Source of the DNA: Methylobacillus caricis | GTDB lineage: Bacteria > Pseudomonadota > Gammaproteobacteria > Burkholderiales > Methylophilaceae | Assembly: GCF_020532705.1 (NCBI RefSeq) | Contig: NZ_JAJAVD010000001.1 | Span: 1,364,001 to 1,428,000 of the forward strand | Direction: 5' to 3' | DNA length: 64,000 bases | Shown: one piece after another, positions 57,418-64,000 of the stretch | How positions within the stretch are numbered: the first letter of the stretch is position 1 | Layout: each line of letters opens with the position of its first letter | The notes under the pieces: generated by a model | Databases searched by the model: none | Seen by the model: the letters and a program-made list of their open reading frames with translations, nothing else | What the model was told of the DNA's origin: nothing | Program-made: the position numbers and the translations under genes

Positions 57418-58116
57418 ATGGCAAATGTATTGATCACTGGTGCCAATCGCGGCCTTGGTCTTGAATTCACCAAACAGTATGCGGAAGCGGGCTGGAATGT
57501 GCTGGCATGTTGCCGCAGCCCTGAAGAGGCTGAGGAACTGCTGCAGCTGGCAACTCGCTTTAAAGACTTGGTGAGTGTACATAAGTTGAATGTAGGTAAC
57601 TTCTATCAGGTGGATGAGCTTGCTGCCTCGTTGGCAGACCAGGCAATTGATGTATTAATCAATAATGCAGGAATTTATCCTGATAGTGACACTGAGATAT
57701 TTGGGGATGCCGATTATGATGCATGGATGGAGGCATTCCGTATCAACAGTCTTGCTCCATTCAAGGTTGCACAAGCATTTACGCCACATCTCGCCAATGG
57801 CAGCCTGAAAAAGCTCGCCAACATCACCAGCAAGATGGGCAGCATTTCGGACAATACCAGTGGCGGCAGCTATATCTACCGCTCAACCAAAACCGCATTG
57901 AATATGATCACCAAGAGCTTGTCTGTGGATCTTGGCAAAAAAGGCATCACCGCTGTGGTGCTGCATCCCGGCTGGGTGTTAACGGATATGGGCGGCCCCA
58001 ATGCCTTGATCAACACGGAGCAGAGCATCAGCGGCTTACGCAAGGTGATCGACAAGGTCACACTGGCTGATGCAGGCAAGTTTTATGCATATGACGGACA
58101 AGAAATTCCCTGGTAA
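57418..58116 (+). CDS. Short-chain dehydrogenase/reductase
   Basis: A 234-residue classical SDR with TGANRGLGLEFTKQ (cofactor site), NNAGIY (NAG motif), a Ser around SKMGSIS and the catalytic YRSTK (YxxxK). The substrate is unknown. The ATG with GAGGA upstream is chosen over a TTG two codons earlier. It overlaps the radical SAM gene by about 47 bases. Confidence 0.88.
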   Translation: MANVLITGANRGLGLEFTKQYAEAGWNVLACCRSPEEAEELLQLATRFKDLVSVHKLNVGNFYQVDELAASLADQAIDVLINNAGIYPDSDTEIFGDADYDAWMEAFRINSLAPFKVAQAFTPHLANGSLKKLANITSKMGSISDNTSGGSYIYRSTKTALNMITKSLSVDLGKKGITAVVLHPGWVLTDMGGPNALINTEQSISGLRKVIDKVTLADAGKFYAYDGQEIPW

Positions 58117-59203
58117 ACACATAAGCCTGCAGGAGGTGCTGCGTCCGCTGGTTTACAAAGGGCGCGGCGCCGTGAGCAACCTGAGTGGCAGATTCGAACA
58201 GCATCGCCACGCAGATGAGGATGACGGCTGGGGCAACCTGGATGCCGACCTTGAACCGCTACGGACCGAGGTGATCATTGACAGCAGCCGTTCCATCATC
58301 AATTGGAACACTTCTCCCGATATCCCGTTCGACCGCTCGATCAATCCCTATCGAGGCTGCGAGCATGGCTGCATTTATTGTTTCGCCAGGCCTAGCCATA
58401 CTTATCTCGGCTGGTCGGCAGGCCTGGATTTTGAGAGCAAGATACTGGTCAAGCCTGACGCCGCCAAACTGTTGCGCAAGGAGTTGTCCAAACGCAATTA
58501 TCAATGCGCCACGATGGCAATGGGCACCAACACCGACCCTTACCAGCCATTGGAGAAGCAGCAGCGCCTGACACGCCAGATATTGGAAGTGCTGGCCGAA
58601 TTCCGCCATCCCGTGAGCATCGTGACCAAGTCCGCCATGGTCGAGCGCGATATGGATATTCTTGCCCCCATGGCTGAACAGGGGCTGGCACAGGTATTCA
58701 TTTCCATTACCACGCTAGACAACCAGATCAGCCGCACCCTCGAGCCGCGTGCAGCGGCTCCGCGGCGGCGATTGCAAACCATAGAGCGCCTGCATGCAGC
58801 AGGAATCCCGGTAGGCGTAATGACGGCCCCGGTTATCCCTGTGCTGACCGACACGGAACTGGAAACCATCCTGAAGGCAGCAGCAGAGGCTGGCGCAATG
58901 AGTGCTGGCTATGTGCTGTTGCGATTGCCGCTGGAAGTATCACCGTTGTTCGAGGAATGGGTGCAGCTACATTACCCGCTCAAGGCTGCGCATGTAATGA
59001 GCATCATCCGGCAAAGTCGTGAAGGAAAAACCAATCAGGCAGAGTTTCATGAGCGGATGCGTGGCAGCGGACCGTTTGCCAACATGATCAGGCAACGCTT
59101 CAAACTGATGACAAAAAAGTTGGGGCTTAACCAACGTGACATGCGCATGAACACAACGCTCTTCTCGCCGCCGGGCAAGGCAACGCAGCTTGATTTATTC
59201 TAG
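58070..59203 (+). CDS. PA0069-family radical SAM protein
   Basis: A 377-residue radical SAM protein with the cluster motif CEHGCIYC (CxxxCxxC, near residue 97) and NPYRGC just before it, the signature of the SplB/PA0069-like family. It ends with a KATQLDLF-type tail. The reaction is not established. Three closely spaced ATGs (first, sixth and eighth codon) could be the start; the longest overlaps the SDR gene. Confidence 0.88.
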   Translation: MQASFMHMTDKKFPGKHISLQEVLRPLVYKGRGAVSNLSGRFEQHRHADEDDGWGNLDADLEPLRTEVIIDSSRSIINWNTSPDIPFDRSINPYRGCEHGCIYCFARPSHTYLGWSAGLDFESKILVKPDAAKLLRKELSKRNYQCATMAMGTNTDPYQPLEKQQRLTRQILEVLAEFRHPVSIVTKSAMVERDMDILAPMAEQGLAQVFISITTLDNQISRTLEPRAAAPRRRLQTIERLHAAGIPVGVMTAPVIPVLTDTELETILKAAAEAGAMSAGYVLLRLPLEVSPLFEEWVQLHYPLKAAHVMSIIRQSREGKTNQAEFHERMRGSGPFANMIRQRFKLMTKKLGLNQRDMRMNTTLFSPPGKATQLDLF

Positions 59204-59251
59204 AAAAGAACCCCGCATCGATGTTCGGCCAGGAAGGTAACTAAGGCTGGG

Positions 59252-59647
59252 CTACCAGTCTATACCGGTAAACTTTTTGATGTCGCGCCTCTGGCGCTTG
59301 GTCGGCCGTCCCATGCCACGATCACGGCGGCCATGGTCTGCTTCACGCGTCACTGCAAGATTTTCGCGCCTGGCCATGCTTTCTGGCGTTTCCTCGAACA
59401 GCAAGGCTGCTTCTGGTGCTCCTTTGCGTTGAGTGGACAAGCCACGCACGGTTACTTCCATATCCAGCTCCTTGCGCCGGATATGAATCACCTGGCCGAG
59501 GCGCACCTCCTTGGCTGGCTTGGCCCGATCCCCATCCACGTGTATTTTGCCGCCATCAATCGCATCGGTTGCCAGGCTACGCGTCTTGAAGAAACGTGCA
59601 GCCCATAGCCATTTGTCCAACCGGCATTTGCCCTCGGCATCACCCAT
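59252..59647 (-). CDS. hslR: S4-domain heat-shock ribosome-associated protein HslR
   Basis: A 131-residue protein with an S4 RNA-binding domain at the N-terminus (RLDKWLWAARFFKTRSLA) and a basic Arg/Lys tail (RGMGRPTKRQRRDIKKF). In E. coli Hsp15 rescues 50S subunits carrying nascent tRNA. The ATG overlaps the stop of the Lon-like gene (ATG within GTGATG), so the two are coupled. Confidence 0.9.
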   Translation of the reverse strand: MGDAEGKCRLDKWLWAARFFKTRSLATDAIDGGKIHVDGDRAKPAKEVRLGQVIHIRRKELDMEVTVRGLSTQRKGAPEAALLFEETPESMARRENLAVTREADHGRRDRGMGRPTKRQRRDIKKFTGIDW

Positions 59648-61794
59648 CACATGTCCTTGCGCGTGCTGCGGTTGGCCTTATAGATTGCGCGATAACTTTC
59701 CAGCGTACGCTGCACACGGCCGAGCACCGTATCCGGGCGATAGTCGCCTACCTCGTCAAGGCTGCCAACCGGCATGCCCGTGAGGTATTCAATCCCTTCC
59801 AGCACATGGTCGATGGCATGGATATGAAAAAGCTTCTGCTCAACAGCGGAGATTACCTCATCGCTCAGAAGCAAATGCCTCAAGTTCCGGGCCGGCACCA
59901 GTACCCCCTGCTTGCCATCCAGGCCAAGCTTTGCACACAAGCGAAAATGTCCTTCTATCTTTTCATTGATGCCGCCTATGGGTAACACTTCACCATGCTG
60001 GTTGAGTGCGCCCGTCACAGCCACGCCTTGTGGCAAGGGCAGTCCGGACAAACTTGAAAGCAAGGCATAAAGCTCTGCACAAGAGGCGGAATCGCCTTCC
60101 ACCCCGTGATATTCCTGCTCGAACACCAAGGAAGCATTCAGTGCAAGGGGCGCCAGGTTGGCGAAATTGGCCGCCAGCCAGCTCTGCATGATAAAAATAC
60201 CCTTGTCATGCTGCGGACCGGTCATTTCGACTTCACGATCAATATTGATAATGCCCTCACGTCCAGGATAACAGCGCGCAGAAATGCGGACTGGCGAGCC
60301 AAATGCAGCATCCCCCATATCGATATGGGTAAGGCCATTGATCTGGCCGACCTCACGCCCCTGCACCTGGATCATCAGCTCACCATCCAATATGGATTCC
60401 CGGATCTGCTGCTCTGCATAATCATGCCGGCTACGGGCTGCGCGAATGGCTGCATCGACATCGGCCAAGTCAACCAGTTTGCCTTCCGCAGCATAGGACG
60501 CACTTTCCAGCAATAGCGGCTGCAAACCACCCAGGCCCAGGCTGATACGCACCTGGTCCTCTTCCCACTCATGCATGGCTTGCAGCAGGCGTGCAACGGC
60601 AGCGGCAGTAAAATGGGGCAGGCGTTTTTCGTCACAGACCCGCGCAATATGGCAGGCCAGCTGGCGGTAAATTGAATCGTCCGCCGTTACGCTCTCGGCA
60701 AAATCAATTTTTATCCGGAAATGATCAAGAAACCCGGCATGTTCTTCATGCAGGTGATAGTAGTCTTCTCGACTGGCAATCAGGATCAGCTTGAAATCTA
60801 CAGGCAATGCATCGGGGACTAGTGCACTCAATGTGCCCTGACCGGTCGAACTGCCGGAGTCCTCAATCTGTACCTTGCGGTTGCGTAACACCCGCCCAAG
60901 TTTCTCGATCAGCGGATTGGCGCCCTGCTGGTCATGCAGGATGTCCTCGAGATGCAGCACCAGGCAACCGCCATCTGCCCTGAGGATATTGCCAGCCTTG
61001 AGGCGCATGAAGTCAGGAGCATGCCCCTGCTCACCTGCACTTTCAATGCCTCCAAACAATGACTGATAAGAGGGGTCATCGTCATAAATGACCGGCACCC
61101 CCTTTGCATCTCCATTATTCACCAGCAAATTGGCACGGAAACGGCTCATGAAAGCTTCATGCATTCCTTCAGTATCATTACTGGGAGGAGTCATGAAGAC
61201 ATCCATGTTGTCCACGATCTCCTGAACCAGCAACTGAAGCCAGCGATCAAACACCTCTGGCTGCAACAGGCCTGCAGCCACCTGTTGCCGAATGATGGCC
61301 AGCTCTTCTTCGAGATAACCCTTGAGCCGGCTAGCCGGGTCATTTACAGCACCGGCGCTCGACGGTCTCGGCAATCGCTCTGATTGCATCACGCCAGTAA
61401 TTGCGCGGATTTGCCTGCGCACGAACTGGTCAAGCAGCAGGCGCAACTCCATCCCTTTACCCGCCGCCATGCGTAGTAATAAAGGCTTTTCAGGGGCCAT
61501 AAAATTCAGCAGGTAAACAAGATCAGCGGGGGCCGGCTTGCTGGCCAGTGCCTGCCTCACTAGGCGCAGGAGCAGGGAAGTCCGCCCTGAACCAGGCTCA
61601 CCAATCACCAGCATGTGATAACCGGGCTGCAACATGCGCAGGCCGAACCGAGCAGCATCAGCCGCACGCTGCTGGCCTATCCATTCCCCGGCATTTTCAC
61701 GGGCTTCAGCAAGCAATTCTGAAGTGTCATTGAAGCCAAGTGCTTGCGGAACAATCACGCGGGTAAGTTGCTGGGGAGTAAGCGTATGTAGCAT
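59647..61794 (-). CDS. Lon-like (S16) protease with a modified Walker A motif
   Basis: A 715-residue protein. An AAA-type region begins with GEPGSGRTS (near residue 65), where the usual Lys is replaced by Arg, followed by a Walker B-like GGCLVLHLED. The C-terminal S16 domain has the catalytic Ser in GDSASCAE and Lys in GGINEKIEG, in conserved spacing. This fits the YcbZ/LonH-like or PA0779-like group rather than classical Lon, since the long N-domain is missing. ATPase ability is doubtful because of the Arg. Confidence 0.88.
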   Translation of the reverse strand: MLHTLTPQQLTRVIVPQALGFNDTSELLAEARENAGEWIGQQRAADAARFGLRMLQPGYHMLVIGEPGSGRTSLLLRLVRQALASKPAPADLVYLLNFMAPEKPLLLRMAAGKGMELRLLLDQFVRRQIRAITGVMQSERLPRPSSAGAVNDPASRLKGYLEEELAIIRQQVAAGLLQPEVFDRWLQLLVQEIVDNMDVFMTPPSNDTEGMHEAFMSRFRANLLVNNGDAKGVPVIYDDDPSYQSLFGGIESAGEQGHAPDFMRLKAGNILRADGGCLVLHLEDILHDQQGANPLIEKLGRVLRNRKVQIEDSGSSTGQGTLSALVPDALPVDFKLILIASREDYYHLHEEHAGFLDHFRIKIDFAESVTADDSIYRQLACHIARVCDEKRLPHFTAAAVARLLQAMHEWEEDQVRISLGLGGLQPLLLESASYAAEGKLVDLADVDAAIRAARSRHDYAEQQIRESILDGELMIQVQGREVGQINGLTHIDMGDAAFGSPVRISARCYPGREGIINIDREVEMTGPQHDKGIFIMQSWLAANFANLAPLALNASLVFEQEYHGVEGDSASCAELYALLSSLSGLPLPQGVAVTGALNQHGEVLPIGGINEKIEGHFRLCAKLGLDGKQGVLVPARNLRHLLLSDEVISAVEQKLFHIHAIDHVLEGIEYLTGMPVGSLDEVGDYRPDTVLGRVQRTLESYRAIYKANRSTRKDM

Positions 61795-61858
61795 CAGGTG
61801 GGCAGTTTAAAAAGTAATTGATATAAATTTGATAGATTGGCAGGTAGCCCGTGATGTG

Positions 61859-62311
61859 TTATCCATTCCAGCGCTGTTTGGCTGACTGGTCACTGTCCCT
61901 GGCATCGAGCCAGTGCTCCCCTGTCGGGGTCTTTTCTTTTTTCCAGAAAGGCGCATCGGTCTTGAGATAGTCCATGATGAATTCACAGGCAGCAAAGGCT
62001 TCGCCACGATGGGCACTGCTGACAGCAACCAGCACAATCTGGTCCAGGGGCTGCAATGTGCCAACCCGATGAATGACCACAGTATCGATGATATTCCAGC
62101 GCTGATATGCGCTGGAAATAATGGCCTCCAGCGATTTCTCTGTCATGCCTGGGTAATGTTCCAGGGTCAGGCTGGCAACCTGCCTGTCCTGGTTAAGATC
62201 GCGCACTTGGCCTACAAACGAAACCACGGCGCCTGCCTCCGGATGAGCCAGACGCAAGCGACGAATTTCCTCGCCTGCGTCAAAATCTGCCTGCTGGACA
62301 CGGACTGTCAT
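61859..62311 (-). CDS. moaE: Molybdopterin synthase catalytic subunit MoaE
   Basis: A 150-residue MoaE with EEIRRLRLAHPEAGAVVSFVG, HRVG..., SSAHRGEAFAAC, and the Lys-rich WKKEKTPTGEHW near the active site. It adds sulfur to precursor Z together with MoaD. The ATG opening MTVRVQQ, with GGTGG upstream, is chosen; a GTG three codons earlier is possible. The moaD stop is adjacent. Confidence 0.92.
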   Translation of the reverse strand: MTVRVQQADFDAGEEIRRLRLAHPEAGAVVSFVGQVRDLNQDRQVASLTLEHYPGMTEKSLEAIISSAYQRWNIIDTVVIHRVGTLQPLDQIVLVAVSSAHRGEAFAACEFIMDYLKTDAPFWKKEKTPTGEHWLDARDSDQSAKQRWNG

Positions 62312-62312
62312 T

Positions 62313-62564
62313 TCAGCCACCAGTCACTGGTGGGAAAAAGGCGACTTCGTCACCTGGCTGAATCAGTGCCGTATTGGCAACCAACTCCTGGTTAATGGCA
62401 GCACGTAGCGGACGTGTGCCATCAAACTGCTCCTGCCAAGCCCCGCCTCGCGCCGCCAACGATGCCATCAATGCCGACACGCTGATAGCCTCAGTCAAGG
62501 GCAAGGCTTCGCCATCCATGTTCAAAGCCTCACGCAACCTGGCAAAATACAGCAGTTGTATCAT
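62313..62564 (-). CDS. moaD: Molybdopterin synthase sulfur carrier subunit MoaD
   Basis: An 83-residue ubiquitin-fold sulfur carrier ending in the required Gly-Gly (PPVTGG), with DEVAFFPPV before it. It carries the thiocarboxylate for MoaE. Its ATG overlaps the stop of a 59-residue gene upstream (ATGA). Confidence 0.93.
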   Translation of the reverse strand: MIQLLYFARLREALNMDGEALPLTEAISVSALMASLAARGGAWQEQFDGTRPLRAAINQELVANTALIQPGDEVAFFPPVTGG

Positions 62565-62740
62565 GCGCCAGTCACGTCCTCATCGGTCACTGGGCCACGC
62601 TTGCCGCTGATTGCCTCTGCCATCAGCATCAACAACCTGGCTTTGTGCTGTTCATTGTCCATTAGGCTGGAGCTGAAGGTAATACCGAATTTGGTTGCAT
62701 ATTGCTGTACCAGCATGATCAAGCCTTGTTCATCGCTCAT
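62561..62740 (-). CDS. Small 59-residue protein coupled to moaD
   Basis: ATG with AGAGGA 6 bases upstream opens a 59-residue frame (MSDEQGLIMLVQQYATKF ... ends VTDEDVTGA) that ends in an ATGA overlap with moaD and begins 2 bases after the rmuC stop. It is predicted mostly helical, soluble and slightly acidic. I do not recognise a family. The tight coupling argues for a real gene. Confidence 0.8.
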   Translation of the reverse strand: MSDEQGLIMLVQQYATKFGITFSSSLMDNEQHKARLLMLMAEAISGKRGPVTDEDVTGA

Positions 62741-62742
62741 GA

Positions 62743-64000
62743 TTAGTCCTCTATATCGTTGTCAGGTATTGCCAGGCCGGCTTGCGCCTCGCCTTCCAGC
62801 TCTACGCGTTCAATCTGCGCAAAGCGGCGTGAAATTTTCTGGCTGGTAGTGTGCACATCCAGGGCATCTTCGTGTGCCTGGCGTATATGGTCGGCCAGCT
62901 TCTTCATGCGCACATCAAAGCGCGAGAATTCCTTGCTGAGCTTGCCCAGCTCATCCTTGATGATATGCACCTGCTTGCGTGTTTCCACATCCTTGAGCAC
63001 AGCTCGCGCAGTATTCAGCACCGCCATCAGCGTGGTGGGGGAAACCACCCATACCCTGCGGCTCATGGCGTAATCAACAATATCCGGATGATAGGCATGG
63101 ATTTCGGCAAACACTGCCTCAGCCGGGATAAACATTACTGCGCCGTCTGAAGTGACATTGGGGATAATGTACTTGCTGGCAATATCATCAACATGCTTTT
63201 TGACATCGGCCTTGAACTGGCGTTGCGCGCTGATACGCTCGACCTCGCTGATTTCGCGCTCCAGCATGCGGTGGTAGTTTTCCAACGGAAACTTGGAGTC
63301 AACCGCGACTGTGCCGGTAGGCTCAGGCAGAAACAAGGCGCAGTCTACCCGCGTGCCGTTACTCAATACATGCTGCATGGAATAAGACGTCACCGGCATG
63401 ACATTGCGTACCAATGCCTCCAACTGCACCTCGCCGAAGGCCCCGCGTGAACGCTTGTCTCCCAGCAATTCCTGCAGGCTTACGACATTGGTGGTGAGGC
63501 CATCTATCTTTTTCTGTGCCTCGTCTATGGTGGCCAAGCGCTCCATCACGCGGACAAACGTATCATTGGTTTTCTTGAAGCCCTCATCCAGGCGTTCCGA
63601 TACTTTGCCTCCGATTTGCTCCAGACGGCCATCCACAGTTTTGGTCAAGGCTTCTATGCTGGCAGTAAGCTGGGTGGTGGCCTTAAGCATGGTGTCCTGG
63701 ATCAGTGATTGCTCTGCCTTGCCTTGCTCCGCCAGCGTGGTATGCAGGCGTTCAAGCACGGTTTCACGAGTTTGTGCCAGGCTTTCAGTTTGTGAAAGCT
63801 GCAGGGTTTTCATGGCATCTCGGGTCTGCTGCAACTCTTGCGCCACTGCATTTCTGAGACGCTCGCCCTGTTCACTGGAAGCAGTGTTAAGACGATCTCC
63901 AAGCTTGTTGAGGCCATCATGCAGGTCACGCAACATGTCTCGATGCTTTTCTTCCAGTTGCTGCAGCAACAGCTGGCTGGAGTCCTTTTTGCTGGCTTGT
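62743..64000 (-). CDS. rmuC: DNA recombination protein RmuC (N-terminus beyond window edge)
   Basis: The frame is open to the window end, so the N-terminal membrane anchor is not seen. About 419 codons are visible: a long coiled coil (about 140 residues, many Glu/Gln/Leu) and the RmuC nuclease-like domain (RGAFGEVQLEALVR, ALFLPEPTGTVAVDSKFPLENY). RmuC limits DNA inversions in E. coli. It lies upstream of the small gene, moaD and moaE. Confidence 0.9.
   Translation of the reverse strand, partial: QASKKDSSQLLLQQLEEKHRDMLRDLHDGLNKLGDRLNTASSEQGERLRNAVAQELQQTRDAMKTLQLSQTESLAQTRETVLERLHTTLAEQGKAEQSLIQDTMLKATTQLTASIEALTKTVDGRLEQIGGKVSERLDEGFKKTNDTFVRVMERLATIDEAQKKIDGLTTNVVSLQELLGDKRSRGAFGEVQLEALVRNVMPVTSYSMQHVLSNGTRVDCALFLPEPTGTVAVDSKFPLENYHRMLEREISEVERISAQRQFKADVKKHVDDIASKYIIPNVTSDGAVMFIPAEAVFAEIHAYHPDIVDYAMSRRVWVVSPTTLMAVLNTARAVLKDVETRKQVHIIKDELGKLSKEFSRFDVRMKKLADHIRQAHEDALDVHTTSQKISRRFAQIERVELEGEAQAGLAIPDNDIED

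Overview
The window looks like a chromosomal segment of a betaproteobacterium, most consistent with the Methylophilaceae (Methylobacillus/Methylovorus-like methylotrophs). That placement is inference from gene content: PEP-CTERM proteins, an EPS-associated MarR-type regulator, the ndk-rlmN-pilW-rodZ-ispG-hisS-yfgM-bamB-der order, and an NADP-type glutamate dehydrogenase. No 16S gene is present, so it is not proven. Both edges cut genes: a PEP-CTERM protein on the left and rmuC on the right.

Layout. (1) 1-8.0 kb, plus strand: two tandem PEP-CTERM paralogues, then a heme uptake locus (TonB receptor, hmuS, hmuT, hmuU, hmuV), a VOC protein and an exported cupin. (2) 8.0-25.1 kb, mostly minus strand: pgeF-rluD, divergent bamD, then a long housekeeping cluster transcribed right to left (ndk, rlmN, pilW, rodZ, ispG, hisS, two oligopeptide-type ABC ATPases, yfgM, bamB, der), preceded by rnr-rlmB. 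(3) 25.1-34.3 kb: tRNA-Leu(CAG), gdhA, a TpsB-type outer-membrane transporter next to a very repetitive Pro/Val/Gly/Leu-rich lipoprotein, and a two-component cluster made of an HNOBA-PAS-PAS histidine kinase, a MerR/BldC-like HTH fused to a receiver domain, and a divergent single-domain response regulator. (4) 34.3-57.3 kb, minus strand: hpt, galU and a large exopolysaccharide/O-antigen-type locus. The right-hand operon (EPS MarR regulator, manC, gmd, fcl) makes GDP-fucose. The left-hand operon (wbpA, wbpB, wbpD, wbpE, a flippase, modifying enzymes, glycosyltransferases, a phosphoglycosyl transferase, a WbpM-like dehydratase) makes diacetamido-uronic acid and deoxy-amino sugars and assembles the repeat unit. 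(5) 57.4-64 kb: a short-chain dehydrogenase, a PA0069-type radical SAM protein, hslR, a Lon-like protease, moaE, moaD, a 59-residue small gene and rmuC.

Main observations. The EPS regulator gene and the wbpA operon share a near-identical upstream element containing an inverted repeat CGTTCA-N5-TGAACG. Between this element and wbpA lies a decayed second copy of the regulator gene. This suggests one surviving regulator controls both operons through operators that outlived the duplicated gene. Separately, the promoters of the repetitive lipoprotein and of the single-domain response regulator share a TTGACA-N16-TAAAAA core with 9-bp direct repeats (TGATAAAAA). That is the kind of site a BldC-like direct-repeat binder, such as the HTH-receiver fusion encoded next door, might use. 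A wbpI-type UDP-sugar 2-epimerase in the EPS locus is a pseudogene, and no Wzy polymerase is visible.

Limits: all family assignments come from reading motifs and lengths, with no database search. Start codons were chosen by ribosome-site spacing and gene overlap; several are TTG or GTG.
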